Shown in pieces: positions 9,401-17,674 of a DNA stretch of 64,000 bases (the first letter of the stretch is position 1; the number at the start of each line of letters is the position of its first letter). Source of the DNA: Lysobacteraceae bacterium P. GTDB lineage: Bacteria; Pseudomonadota; Gammaproteobacteria; Xanthomonadales; Xanthomonadaceae. The notes below the pieces were generated by a model. The model searched no databases. It was not told where the DNA came from and saw only the letters and a program-made list of their open reading frames with translations. The stretch lies in assembly GCA_005503055.1 (NCBI GenBank), contig SCOX01000005.1, positions 234,252 to 298,251 of the forward strand, in the 5' to 3' direction. The position numbers were made by a program, and so were the translations under genes.

Positions 9401-9754
9401 GCGCGCGCCGCCTTGCGCGAGCTGCTGTCGATCTACCGCGCCGGCCTGCGCGAACCGCTGCCGTTGCAGGCACGCTCGGCCTGGCGCTGGTACGACGCGC
9501 CGCGTGGCGATGAAGTCGCCGCCCAGATCGCGTGGAAAGCCGCGCGCGAAGCCTGGCAGGGCGATCGCGAGCGCAAGGTCTGGGGCGAAGGAAATGCTCC
9601 CGCCGCGCAGCTGGCCCTGCGTGGCCGCGATCCGTTCGCCGGCGAGCTGGACGACGCCGACGGTATCCGCTTCCGCGAACTCGCCACGCGTTTGTTCGAC
9701 GCGCTCGTGCACGGCCGCATCGACGACGGACGCAGCGGGGTTGCCGCTGCATGA
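6413..9754 (+). CDS. recC: exodeoxyribonuclease V gamma subunit RecC
   Basis: RecC is the pin and Chi-recognition subunit of RecBCD, a helicase-nuclease that processes double-strand ends for RecA. The 1113-residue protein carries the family N-terminus (LYHSNALDVLAELFANQL) and the inactivated helicase core, with PMRLIPFRVICLLGMNDGDYPR and LREDDRFLFLQLLASAGE. The ATG at 6413 begins the homology; an in-frame ATG 72 bp upstream adds a basic, non-homologous leader. Its stop overlaps the recB start by four bases. Confidence 0.94.
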   Translation: MPGRSDFRLYHSNALDVLAELFANQLREPVPDQPLLTPEVVLIPQVAMRRWLQSTLAQRHGVAANLRFLTPGEFVRQTLDANVPGASDDLDAAAMQWRLYAQLADPAALGGRAFAPLRAYLSGDDALKPWALAGELASVFEKYQAWRRDWLLDWEGGREPHDAQAELWRRVAAGRRHRARRIDDYLSRFAAPDAPLPAGMPARLFAFATLNISPDVLRVIATQARVGTLHFHVPSPSRRYWGDLPTWGQRLREDPAQGDDDNPLLSNWGAAGRDFMAVLGGYEVVHPSVEEERYADPEALPDDQPERDSLLGRLQRDLLHRRAPRPWRKGIDRDDPSLQAHACHTRLREVQVLHDRLRALLDNELPDGRRFDPPLQAREIAVLAPDIDPYRPHIEAVFGGLGGTRDYIPYALADLSPLAGEPLADVFLRLLALPDARFGVSEVLDLIATPALMDAAGLDAAGLERLRRWLHEAGARWGLDPDHRARHDAPADDAYTWRFALDRLLLGHASGADEDLAGVAPWTELEGSALDALDALVRVLRVLARNEHVLARAMTPSQWREALFAMLDALLPEHPRAVGDQRAIERLRRHVDAFATSANDAGFDRPVPPDVARAYFRAALSESDTRAPLLTGGVSFARMVPMRLIPFRVICLLGMNDGDYPRRDPSGGLNKMTQELTTPARRFGDRSLREDDRFLFLQLLASAGEVFHVSWLGADPRDGSAREPSVLVSELLDAAGHYHHDAAAAGELVVHHPLQPFSPRAFGERDEPRRFSYLAAWHPAATALRAPRGEPAPWFSDALAAVDAPAELPLTALRRFLADPPGQFLRQRMGLRLPDEIDAHDDLDPLSAPARGLDRWKLEQAVFEACASGDSGDLAARLRARAMLPSGPLGERLLAALKGRVLPFASALREWREGDASTRAFELDVDGVRLYGHLDRLYPHGALRSRLDALHGPAQIAHGLDWLVLSALGDTRPLAQLAQWDDGPGVRTRAAIPAVQARAALRELLSIYRAGLREPLPLQARSAWRWYDAPRGDEVAAQIAWKAAREAWQGDRERKVWGEGNAPAAQLALRGRDPFAGELDDADGIRFRELATRLFDALVHGRIDDGRSGVAAA

Positions 9755-12700
9755 ACCGCGAACGCGACACGCACGACACCTTCCTCGACCTGCCGCTGGA
9801 CGGCGTCCGTCTGATCGAGGCCAGCGCCGGCACCGGCAAGACCTTCACGCTGGCGACGCTGGTAACGCGGCTGGTGATCGAGCGCGACCTGCGCGTCGGC
9901 CAGGTCCTCGCAGTGACCTACACCGAGGCGGCCACGCAGGAACTGCGCGAGCGGCTGCGCCTTCGCCTGGAGTTGGCCGCGCGACTGGCCAACGAAGTCG
10001 CGCTGATGCCGACCACGCTAGACGACGACAGCGAAGCCGCCGTCACGCGCGCACTGATCGAACGCCAGGCACGACGCGAGGATCCGCTGGTACTCGCGCG
10101 TCGCCTGCGCCAGGCCGCGCGCGAGATGGACCTCGCCTCGGTCTTCACCATCCACGGCTTCTGCGCGCGCGCCCTGGCCGAGCATGCGGTCGAGGCTGGC
10201 CAGCCACAGCTGGCACCCGAGTTGACGGGCAGCGAACGCGAACTGATCGACGCGGTCGCCACCGATCTGTGGCGTTCGCTGGGCGCCGATCCGATCGATG
10301 CCGAACTGCTGCAGGCGCAGTGGCGCACACCCGAAGGTCTCGCCGGCGACCTCTACAAGCTGTTGTACGTCCCGCGCCTGCAACCGATGCCACCGGCGCC
10401 GCAAGCCGATCCGCTGCCGCGACTGGTCGAATCGGCGGCGGCCTTGCGCGCGACGTTCCAAACGCACGGCCAGGAGGCATGCGCTGCGGTCGCATCGGCC
10501 ATCGACGCCAAGATCCTCAACGGCACGACGTACAAGAGCGCGCTCATCGCCGAGCTTCGGCAATCGCTTGCGCAGTGGTGCGCGCAGGACGATCCCGCCG
10601 CGCCGGTGCACGAGCGCCTGGACCGCCTCACGCCCGGCATGCTGGCCGACAAGACCAACAAGCCGAAGAAGGGCCCGGCGCTGCAGACGCCGCAGTCGCC
10701 GTTGTTCGCGGCCATCGAGCGCTACCTCGATGATGTCCGCATGCGCAACCAGTGGCTCGCATCGCGTCGCATCGCCCTGGTCCATCGCGTGCGCGAAGAC
10801 GCCGCGCGAAGGCTCGCAGCGATCAAGCGCCAGCGCCGCGAGCAGACGTTCGACGATCTCATCGCCAATCTTGCCGATGCCCTCGACGGACCGCACGGCG
10901 CGCGACTGGTCGAGCGCCTGCGCGCGCAGTACGCGTTCGCGCTGGTGGACGAGTTCCAGGACACCGACCCGCGCCAGTGGGCGATCTTCGAGCGCATCTT
11001 CGGTGGGCGCGGCGACGGAGCTGGGGAGGGCGACGCAGGCGAACGTATGGCGCCCGCGCTGTTCCTGATCGGCGATCCCAAGCAGGCGATCTACCGGTTC
11101 CGCGGCGGCGACGTGCACACCTACCTTGCCGCCGCCGATAGCGCGCTGCGCGCGCCGCCGCTGGATCGCAACTTCCGTTCGCGCCCGTCGTTGCTGCGAG
11201 CCGTCGCGGCCCTGTACGACCGCGCCGGCGAGTCGGCGTTCGTGGACAAACGCATCCGGTTCCGCGACGTCGCACCCGGTGGGTCGGTAGGCGATGCGGA
11301 TTTCCAGCGCGACGGCCGGGTTGCCGCGGCGCTGCAGGTCTGCATCCTGCCGGCGCCCAACGACGGTCGCCAAAAACCGCAATGGCTGGTCGGCGAAGCG
11401 CGCCCGCTCTGCGCGCTGGCCTGCGTGGGCGCGATCCAGTCGCTGCTGCGCGATGCGCGCGAAGGCCGCGCGAGCGTGCGCGATCACGGCAGCGAACGCG
11501 CGCCGCAAGCGGGCGACGTCGCCGTGCTGGTACGCAACCACACCGAAGCCACGCTGATGCGCGAAGCCCTATCGCGCGCCGGCATCGCCGCCGTGGCCGC
11601 CGGGCGCCGCAGCCTGTTCTCGACTGACGAAGCGCGCGACGTGCTCACGCTGCTCGAGGCGCTCCTGCGACCGGACGACGACGCGCGCATGCGCGGTGCG
11701 CTGGCGACGATGCTCGTCGGCCTGGATGCGAACACACTGGCGCGCTTCGACGAGGACGCATCGCTGCATCGCCACTGGCAGCTGCGCACGCTGGCCTGGC
11801 GCGATCGCTGGCAGCGGCACGGACCGCTGGCGATGCTGGGCGATGTCGCCGCCGAACACGCACCGCGCCTGCTCGCACTCGGCGATGGCGAGCGTCGCCT
11901 CACCAACACGCTGCAACTGGCCGAAGTGCTGCAGGAAGCCGACACCCGAGCGATCGGCGAACACGGCCTGGTCGACTGGCTGCGCACCCGCATCGGCGAG
12001 GCCGACGACAGCGACGAAACGCAGCAATTGCGCCTGGAATCCGACGCGCGCTGCGTGCAGATCCTCACGTTGCACAAGAGCAAGGGCCTGGAATATCCGT
12101 TCGTGTTCCTGCCGTTCGCCGCGATCGGGCGCGAGGGACGCATCGGCAATCTGTGCGAATTCCATGACGGCGAAGGTCGCGTCCTGCAATTGCGCAGCGA
12201 GGCCTCGTCGCAGGACATCGCGTGGGGCAATGCGCGTGCGCAGCATGACGAGGAGGAGCGCGGCGAAGACGCGCGCCTGTTGTACGTCGGCCTTACGCGC
12301 GCACGCCACGCGCTCTGGCTTGCGACCGGACCTTTCGCCAAGGCGGAATACAGTCCGCTGGAGCCGATGCTGCGCGACCCGGACGCGCTTTCGAGCGACC
12401 TGGAAGGCGCCGTCGACGTGCAGCGCCCGGCGTTCCCGCTGCGCGTGCCCGATGCACTGGCGCCGGAGCATCTCGACGCGATGCCGCGGTCGCGCGTCGC
12501 GCGTCGCGTCGTTCCGCGCGACTGGTGGGTCTACAGCTTCACGCAGTTGGCCAACGAATCGCCCGGCACGGTGGAGGCCGCGCCGCGCGTCGTCGCGGAG
12601 GAGGGCGGCGCGCAAGACGAACCGGCGATCGCCACGTTCGATGGCGACCCGCGCTTCGGCGGCAGCCGCTTCGGCAACGTGCTGCACAACGCGCTGGAAC

Positions 12701-13404
12701 GCGTGGACTTTCGCGCGTGGTCGCAATGGCTGGCCACCGGCTTGCCGGACGACGAGCGCCGGCACCTGGTCGAAGCGTTGCGCGGCGAAGGTTACGTGGA
12801 CGAGGACATCGACGACGGCGTGGACGTGCTCGCGCCGTTGGTCGGCCACACGCTCACCGTCGCGCTGCCGGAGGGTACGCGCCTGTGCGAGGTGCCCGAC
12901 GATGCACGCCTGGCCGAGATGGAATTCCACTTTGCGCTGGAGGCGACGTCGGTCGAACGCCTGCTCGCCTTGCTGCACGAACACGACCTGCTGCGTGATC
13001 GCAACGCCTTCGGCAACCGGCAGCGCCTGGAAGGCCTGATGACCGGCAAGATCGACCTGGTGTACGCGCATGGCGGGCGTTTCCACGTGCTCGACTACAA
13101 GTCCAATCGCCTGCCCGCGTATGACCACGACGCGCTCGCCGCGGCGATGGACGACAGCGAGTACACCCTGCAGGCACTGTTGTACACGCTGGCGATGCAT
13201 CGCTGGTTGCGTTTCCGACTGGCGGACGCCTACGACTACGACACGCACTTCGGCGGTATCCGCTACGTGTTCTGCCGTGGCCTGGATGCCGCCAGTCCGA
13301 CGTCGCCGGGCGTGCACGCCTGGCAACCTTCGCGCGCGCTGATCGAAGGACTCGACGCCCTGTTCGGGCGTGACGCGCGTGCGCCGCAGGAGGCGATCGC
13401 ATGA
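9751..13404 (+). CDS. recB: exodeoxyribonuclease V beta subunit RecB
   Basis: RecB is the 3'-5' helicase and sole nuclease of RecBCD, 1217 aa here. It starts with UvrD-type Walker A IEASAGTGKTFTLATL (about residues 22-37). It continues with YAFALVDEFQDTDPRQWAIF (motif II), ILTLHKSKGLEYPFVFLPF and LLYVGLTRARHALWL. The C-terminal nuclease domain has GLMTGKIDLVY and FHVLDYKSNRLP, with the catalytic Asp and Asp-Tyr-Lys. Its ATG overlaps the recC stop, and its stop overlaps the recD start, as ATGA. Confidence 0.96.
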   Translation: MNRERDTHDTFLDLPLDGVRLIEASAGTGKTFTLATLVTRLVIERDLRVGQVLAVTYTEAATQELRERLRLRLELAARLANEVALMPTTLDDDSEAAVTRALIERQARREDPLVLARRLRQAAREMDLASVFTIHGFCARALAEHAVEAGQPQLAPELTGSERELIDAVATDLWRSLGADPIDAELLQAQWRTPEGLAGDLYKLLYVPRLQPMPPAPQADPLPRLVESAAALRATFQTHGQEACAAVASAIDAKILNGTTYKSALIAELRQSLAQWCAQDDPAAPVHERLDRLTPGMLADKTNKPKKGPALQTPQSPLFAAIERYLDDVRMRNQWLASRRIALVHRVREDAARRLAAIKRQRREQTFDDLIANLADALDGPHGARLVERLRAQYAFALVDEFQDTDPRQWAIFERIFGGRGDGAGEGDAGERMAPALFLIGDPKQAIYRFRGGDVHTYLAAADSALRAPPLDRNFRSRPSLLRAVAALYDRAGESAFVDKRIRFRDVAPGGSVGDADFQRDGRVAAALQVCILPAPNDGRQKPQWLVGEARPLCALACVGAIQSLLRDAREGRASVRDHGSERAPQAGDVAVLVRNHTEATLMREALSRAGIAAVAAGRRSLFSTDEARDVLTLLEALLRPDDDARMRGALATMLVGLDANTLARFDEDASLHRHWQLRTLAWRDRWQRHGPLAMLGDVAAEHAPRLLALGDGERRLTNTLQLAEVLQEADTRAIGEHGLVDWLRTRIGEADDSDETQQLRLESDARCVQILTLHKSKGLEYPFVFLPFAAIGREGRIGNLCEFHDGEGRVLQLRSEASSQDIAWGNARAQHDEEERGEDARLLYVGLTRARHALWLATGPFAKAEYSPLEPMLRDPDALSSDLEGAVDVQRPAFPLRVPDALAPEHLDAMPRSRVARRVVPRDWWVYSFTQLANESPGTVEAAPRVVAEEGGAQDEPAIATFDGDPRFGGSRFGNVLHNALERVDFRAWSQWLATGLPDDERRHLVEALRGEGYVDEDIDDGVDVLAPLVGHTLTVALPEGTRLCEVPDDARLAEMEFHFALEATSVERLLALLHEHDLLRDRNAFGNRQRLEGLMTGKIDLVYAHGGRFHVLDYKSNRLPAYDHDALAAAMDDSEYTLQALLYTLAMHRWLRFRLADAYDYDTHFGGIRYVFCRGLDAASPTSPGVHAWQPSRALIEGLDALFGRDARAPQEAIA

Positions 13405-15227
13405 GCCTGCTCGACGCCCTGCTGCGCGAGGGCGCGCTGCGACCGGTCGACCACGCGCTCGCGCAGAGCCTGCGCCGCCTGGGGCGCGAGACCGGCGATG
13501 CCGACGACCGGGTGCTGGTCGCGGCGGCGCTGGCGTCGTCGGCGATCGCGCACGGCCACGCCGGCGTGGACCTGTCGCGGCCGCAGCTGGTGTGCGATGC
13601 CGCCGTCGAGTGGCCCGACGCGGACGAATGGCGCCAGGCGTTGAAGGCATCGCGCTGGGTCGCGACACCGCCGGCCGAAGACGTCAGCGCACAGGCACCG
13701 CTGGTGCTCGAACACAACCTGCTCTACCTGCGCCGCTACCGCGAGTACGAGCGTCGTCTCGCGCACGGCCTGCGCCGTATCGCCGCCGCGGCGCCCGCGC
13801 ATGGCGATCTGCGGGTGCTCGCGTCGTTGTTCGCCGTGCTATTCCCGCAGGCCGGCGACGCCGACCGGCAGGCGCGTGCCGCCGCGTTGTCGCTGCTGCG
13901 CTCGCTGCTGCTGGTGACGGGCGGGCCGGGCACCGGCAAGACCACGACGATCGCGCGCGTGTTGTTGTTGCTGATCGCGCAGGCGCGGTTGTCGGATCTG
14001 CCCGCGCCCCGCATCGCGTTGGCCGCACCGACGGGCCGTGCCGCCGAGCGCATGGCCGAGAGCCTTCGCGCCGCCGCCGCGCAGATGTACACGCTCGGCG
14101 GCATCGACAGCGCGTGGTGCGATGCGCTGCCGCACACCGCGAGCACGTTGCATCGCTTGCTCGGCACGATTCCGGACAGCCCGCGCTTCCGTCACGACGC
14201 GGACCATCCGCTGCCGTTCGAGGTGATCGTTGTCGATGAAGCGTCGATGGTCGATCTGCCACTCATGTGCAAGCTGGTCGAAGCCGTGCCGGACGGTTCG
14301 CGGTTGATCCTGCTGGGCGATCGCGATCAGTTGCCGTCGGTCGAGGCCGGCGACGTGCTGGCGGCGATCACCGATGCGGCAGGCGAGGGCGATGCGTTCG
14401 CGCCATCGGTGGCACAAGCGCTGGCGCCGTTGCTCGGCGCAGTACCGGAGCGCGCCGGGGGGCCCGGCGCGCTGGCGGGGCATCGCGTGCAGTTGCAGCG
14501 CGGCTATCGGCAGGCGCAGTCGCTGGACCTCGCGCCGCTCGCCGACGCATTGCGCACGGGCGATGCGGACCGCGCGATCGAACGCCTGCGCGTCGGGCTG
14601 GCCGGCGTGCATTTCCATGAGGACGTGTCCGATCCGATGGCCGGCGGTACGCGCGCAACGCTGCTGTCGCCATGGCGCGCGTTGATGGAACTGGACGATC
14701 CCGAGCAGGCCCTGCGACAGGCGCAGCGCATGCGCATGCTCACCGCGCTGCGCGAGGGCGCGCAGGGCGCGGGCGCGCTGAACCAGCGCATCGAGGACGC
14801 GCTGGCGGGCACGCAACGCGACCCGTACTTTCATGGCCGCCTGTTGCTCGTGACCGAGAACAGTTACCGGCACGGGCTGTTCAATGGCGACATCGGCGTC
14901 GTCCAGCACGATTCGGCCGGCGTGCCGGTGGCGTGGTTCGCCGGTGGCAGCGATGGCATGCGCGGTTTCCATCCCGCGTCGCTGCCGGCCCACACGGGCG
15001 CGTTCGCGATGACGGTGCACAAGGCGCAGGGGTCGGAATTCGACACCGTGTGGTTGCTGCTACCGCGCCAGGACGCGCGCACGCTGTCGCGCGAATTGCT
15101 CTACACCGGCGTCACGCGCGCACGCGGCGAACTGCATCTGTGCACGAGCGAAGCGGTGCTGCGCGCAGCGCTCGACCGGCATGCGCAGCGTGTCTCCGGG
15201 TTGGCGTGGCGTCTGGCGGGCTCGTAG
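13401..15227 (+). CDS. recD: exodeoxyribonuclease V alpha subunit RecD
   Basis: RecD is the 5'-3' helicase of RecBCD, 608 aa. The N-terminal domain (about 1-160) binds RecB. Walker A LLLVTGGPGTGKTTTIAR (about residue 170) follows, then IVVDEASMVDLPLM (motif II), LILLGDRDQLPSVEAGDVL, and the C-terminal motifs AMTVHKAQGSEFDTV and LLYTGVTRAR. It is the last gene of the recCBD operon and overlaps recB. The next gene is convergent, 21 bp away. Confidence 0.96.
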   Translation: MSLLDALLREGALRPVDHALAQSLRRLGRETGDADDRVLVAAALASSAIAHGHAGVDLSRPQLVCDAAVEWPDADEWRQALKASRWVATPPAEDVSAQAPLVLEHNLLYLRRYREYERRLAHGLRRIAAAAPAHGDLRVLASLFAVLFPQAGDADRQARAAALSLLRSLLLVTGGPGTGKTTTIARVLLLLIAQARLSDLPAPRIALAAPTGRAAERMAESLRAAAAQMYTLGGIDSAWCDALPHTASTLHRLLGTIPDSPRFRHDADHPLPFEVIVVDEASMVDLPLMCKLVEAVPDGSRLILLGDRDQLPSVEAGDVLAAITDAAGEGDAFAPSVAQALAPLLGAVPERAGGPGALAGHRVQLQRGYRQAQSLDLAPLADALRTGDADRAIERLRVGLAGVHFHEDVSDPMAGGTRATLLSPWRALMELDDPEQALRQAQRMRMLTALREGAQGAGALNQRIEDALAGTQRDPYFHGRLLLVTENSYRHGLFNGDIGVVQHDSAGVPVAWFAGGSDGMRGFHPASLPAHTGAFAMTVHKAQGSEFDTVWLLLPRQDARTLSRELLYTGVTRARGELHLCTSEAVLRAALDRHAQRVSGLAWRLAGS

Positions 15228-15248
15228 CCCTCGCGATCGCGTACCGCT

Positions 15249-15998
15249 TCACTGCGTTGCGGAGGGCGTTCCCGCGATCGCGTCGTCATGCATCACCAGG
15301 AAGCCGCGCGTGCGCGTGGTCTCGGCGTTCAAGGGTGCGCGCATCGCCTTCCACATGTCCTCCACCGCGACCCACGTCGGCGGGTACCTGTACGCGGCCA
15401 CGTCCAGCACCAGCAGTCGGTCGCTGCCCGCGTGGTAGGCGGCGACGGGTGAGATGTGGCCCATCGGCGGCTGTCCCAGGTGCTCGCGGCCGTAGTTCAC
15501 CAGCAGGAAGTCGCCTTCGCGCGCGAGGTTCTGGCGCAGCCGTCGCCGGAAGCCTTCGAGGTCCACCTCGGACGCGTGCACGATCTCGACACGCGCACCG
15601 TGCGCGCGCATCAGCGCGCCGAGGTCGTTCAGCGACATGCCGACGAAGCTCACCTTCAATGGATGCGCATCCACGTCGGGATCGGCGAACAGCGCCGCCT
15701 GGTCGAGTGGCGCGGGCGTGGTCTCGGCGGCGTTGAGCGCGGTCAACGCGCTGGCGACGCCGCAATAGGCACGCCGCGATTGTGGAACGAAATGTTCGAC
15801 GAGGTCATCGTAGTCGGCCACCGCATCGCTGCCCGCAAGCAATGTCTGCCCGGCGGGTGAGTCCAGCGCGATCAGGTTCGCAGGCAGTGGCTCAAGGTGG
15901 GTCGGAGGGGTGCGCAGGTAGCGGTGCCACACGGTCCCGCCGCCAGCCGCGATCGCCACGGCGGTGATGACGGCAACACCCACGACCATGGGATGCAT
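15249..15998 (-). CDS. phytochelatin-synthase-like cysteine peptidase, membrane-anchored
   Basis: This 249-residue protein resembles the prokaryotic phytochelatin synthase family (papain-like clan, peptidase C83). A Cys-His-Asp triad is visible: Cys79 in AYCGVASALTALNA, His181 in GHISPVAAYH and Asp199 in LLVLDVAAY. The spacing closely matches plant phytochelatin synthase. Bacterial members usually cleave glutathione to gamma-Glu-Cys rather than polymerise it; the activity here is inference. A hydrophobic N-terminus (residues 4-20) without a clear cleavage site suggests a membrane anchor with a periplasmic catalytic domain. It is not in an obvious operon. Confidence 0.82.
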   Translation of the reverse strand: MHPMVVGVAVITAVAIAAGGGTVWHRYLRTPPTHLEPLPANLIALDSPAGQTLLAGSDAVADYDDLVEHFVPQSRRAYCGVASALTALNAAETTPAPLDQAALFADPDVDAHPLKVSFVGMSLNDLGALMRAHGARVEIVHASEVDLEGFRRRLRQNLAREGDFLLVNYGREHLGQPPMGHISPVAAYHAGSDRLLVLDVAAYRYPPTWVAVEDMWKAMRAPLNAETTRTRGFLVMHDDAIAGTPSATQ

Positions 15999-16142
15999 CG
16001 CGATTCAGGCTCGATGGACTCGGGGAATGTCCCTGGCGCCGTCTAGCAGATCGCGCCGGCTATGACGCCGGGGTGAAACGGCTGAATGAATGCGGCGAGC
16101 CCCTGCGGACAGGGGCGCGCCGTGAAGGAACGAACGCCGGCG

Positions 16143-17246
16143 TCACGCCAGCGAAGGGCCTTCGTCGTCGTGCGCGTCGGCCGCGACTGGCTCTTCGGTC
16201 ACGCGTTCGTCGACCGTCGCCTTGCGCTTGGCCTTGGCTTCGGGCTGCTTGGCGACCTTGGCCAGTTCGGCGTTGATCGCATCGGCCGCGGATTTTTCCG
16301 CCGCCTTGTAGCGCGCGCGCACGTTGGGGCAGAGCACCTGCATGTAGTCGGCGTCGAAGTTCAGGCGTTCGACCAGGAAGTCGACGAACGCGCGCACCTT
16401 CGGCGATTGCACGCGGCCGCGCGGGAAGACGGCATTGAACTCGTAGTCCGGACCGGTCCAGCCGGCGAGCACGCGCTGCACGTAGCCTTGTTCGGCGTAC
16501 GCCTTGACCGTGACGTCGGCGGCGAGCATCAGGCCTTCGCCGCACAGCAGCGCGCCGCTGAGCGGGCCGGGGTCGTTGGCGACCAGCACCGGATCGACGC
16601 GGTAGTCGACCGTGCGCGTGCCATCGTTGAGCGGCCAGTAGTACTGGCCGTTGCGACGAGCCTTCGGCATGGCGACCGTGCGGTGGTGGATCAGATCGTC
16701 GGGATGCAGCGGTTCGCCGTGGCGCGCGATGTAGTTGGGGCTGGCGTACACCTGCGTGCGGAACGTGGCGAGCTTGCGCGCGATGAGGTTGGAGTCCGGC
16801 AGCGTACCCACGCGCAGCGCGACATCCAGTTCCTTGTCGATGATGTCGAGCTGTTCGTTGGTCAGCACCATCTCCACGCGCAGTTCGGGATGGCGCGCGT
16901 GGAATTCGCCCAGCAGCGGCGCGATCCAGGTGATGCCGACCGAATACGGCGCGGTGAAGCGCAGCCAGCCGCGCGGGCCGCCCTGCAACTGGCCGACCGC
17001 GCTTTCGGCTTCGTCGAGTTCGCGCGAGATGCGCTGGCAATGTTCGAAGTAGATGTTGCCCGCCTCGGTGAGGCCGAGCTTGCGCGTCGTCCGGTGCAGC
17101 AACTGCGCGCCCAGGCGCGTTTCCAGTTCCTGCACCTTGCGGCTGACGGTGGTCTTGGGCAGCTGCAGGGCGCGGGCGGCGGAAATGAAACTGCCATGTT
17201 CGACCACCTTTACGAAGATCAGGGTGTCGTTGAGATCGCGGGCCAT
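16143..17246 (-). CDS. LysR-family regulator of the adjacent efflux operon
   Basis: The N-terminal winged helix-turn-helix (FVKVVEHGSFISAARALQLPK, then VSRKVQELETRLGAQLLHRTTR) is followed by a LysR substrate-binding domain (about 90-300). It is divergent from the RND operon across a 149-bp gap, the usual arrangement for a LysR activator of a MexEF-type pump (MexT is the named precedent). At 367 aa it is longer than the typical 300, because of a charged tail of about 60 residues rich in Lys, Ala and Glu. The effector is unknown. Confidence 0.88.
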   Translation of the reverse strand: MARDLNDTLIFVKVVEHGSFISAARALQLPKTTVSRKVQELETRLGAQLLHRTTRKLGLTEAGNIYFEHCQRISRELDEAESAVGQLQGGPRGWLRFTAPYSVGITWIAPLLGEFHARHPELRVEMVLTNEQLDIIDKELDVALRVGTLPDSNLIARKLATFRTQVYASPNYIARHGEPLHPDDLIHHRTVAMPKARRNGQYYWPLNDGTRTVDYRVDPVLVANDPGPLSGALLCGEGLMLAADVTVKAYAEQGYVQRVLAGWTGPDYEFNAVFPRGRVQSPKVRAFVDFLVERLNFDADYMQVLCPNVRARYKAAEKSAADAINAELAKVAKQPEAKAKRKATVDERVTEEPVAADAHDDEGPSLA

Positions 17247-17395
17247 GGTGGGGGCTCCTGTGGGCGCGGAAGGGCTCGGTCCCGCCGAACGGCGATTTGG
17301 ACCGATGACGGGACAATTATTCCCTCGAAATCGGACTAATCAAGTGCCGATTGCACGCCTAACCTGTGCCCCACGCTCCCCCGACCCCCACGACC
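17247..17395. promoter_or_regulatory. divergent promoter region, LysR gene / efflux operon
   Basis: This 149-bp gap separates the LysR gene from the efflux operon and must carry both promoters. It contains the only A+T-rich pocket nearby (about 17315-17342, ACAATTATT ... GGACTAATC), within otherwise GC-rich DNA. LysR T-N11-A boxes are too degenerate to place with confidence. Confidence 0.55.
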
Positions 17396-17674
17396 ATGCT
17401 CACCCCCCGCCAAGCCCGTTACGCCTTCCTGCCGCTGATGCTGGCCGCCATGGCCGTGCTCGTCGGCGTCGCCCTGGTCGTGCTCCAACAGGGCTTGGCG
17501 GCCGGTCCGGACGAGTTCTGGATGCTCGCCTGGGTGCTGGCCTTCGTGCTGGCCCTGCCCGGCGCGATGCTCCTGCTGCCCGTGGTGAGCTCGCTGCTGC
17601 GCGTGGCCACCCGCCAGGAAACCGTCCCGCTGGCGGGAGTAAAAATCCCGAATGCGGGACATTGGGGTCGGTAA
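17396..17674 (+). CDS. small two-helix membrane protein, DUF2798-like
   Basis: This 92-residue protein has two transmembrane helices (about 10-30 and 42-65). Its pattern of Trp, Ala-Phe and Pro in helix two (MLAWVLAFVLALPGAMLLLP) resembles DUF2798. The function of that family is unknown. An upstream GTG would add ten low-complexity residues; ATG 17396 is preferred because the basic-then-hydrophobic pattern starts there. Its stop overlaps the next start (TAATG), making it the first gene of the efflux operon. Confidence 0.7.
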   Translation: MLTPRQARYAFLPLMLAAMAVLVGVALVVLQQGLAAGPDEFWMLAWVLAFVLALPGAMLLLPVVSSLLRVATRQETVPLAGVKIPNAGHWGR

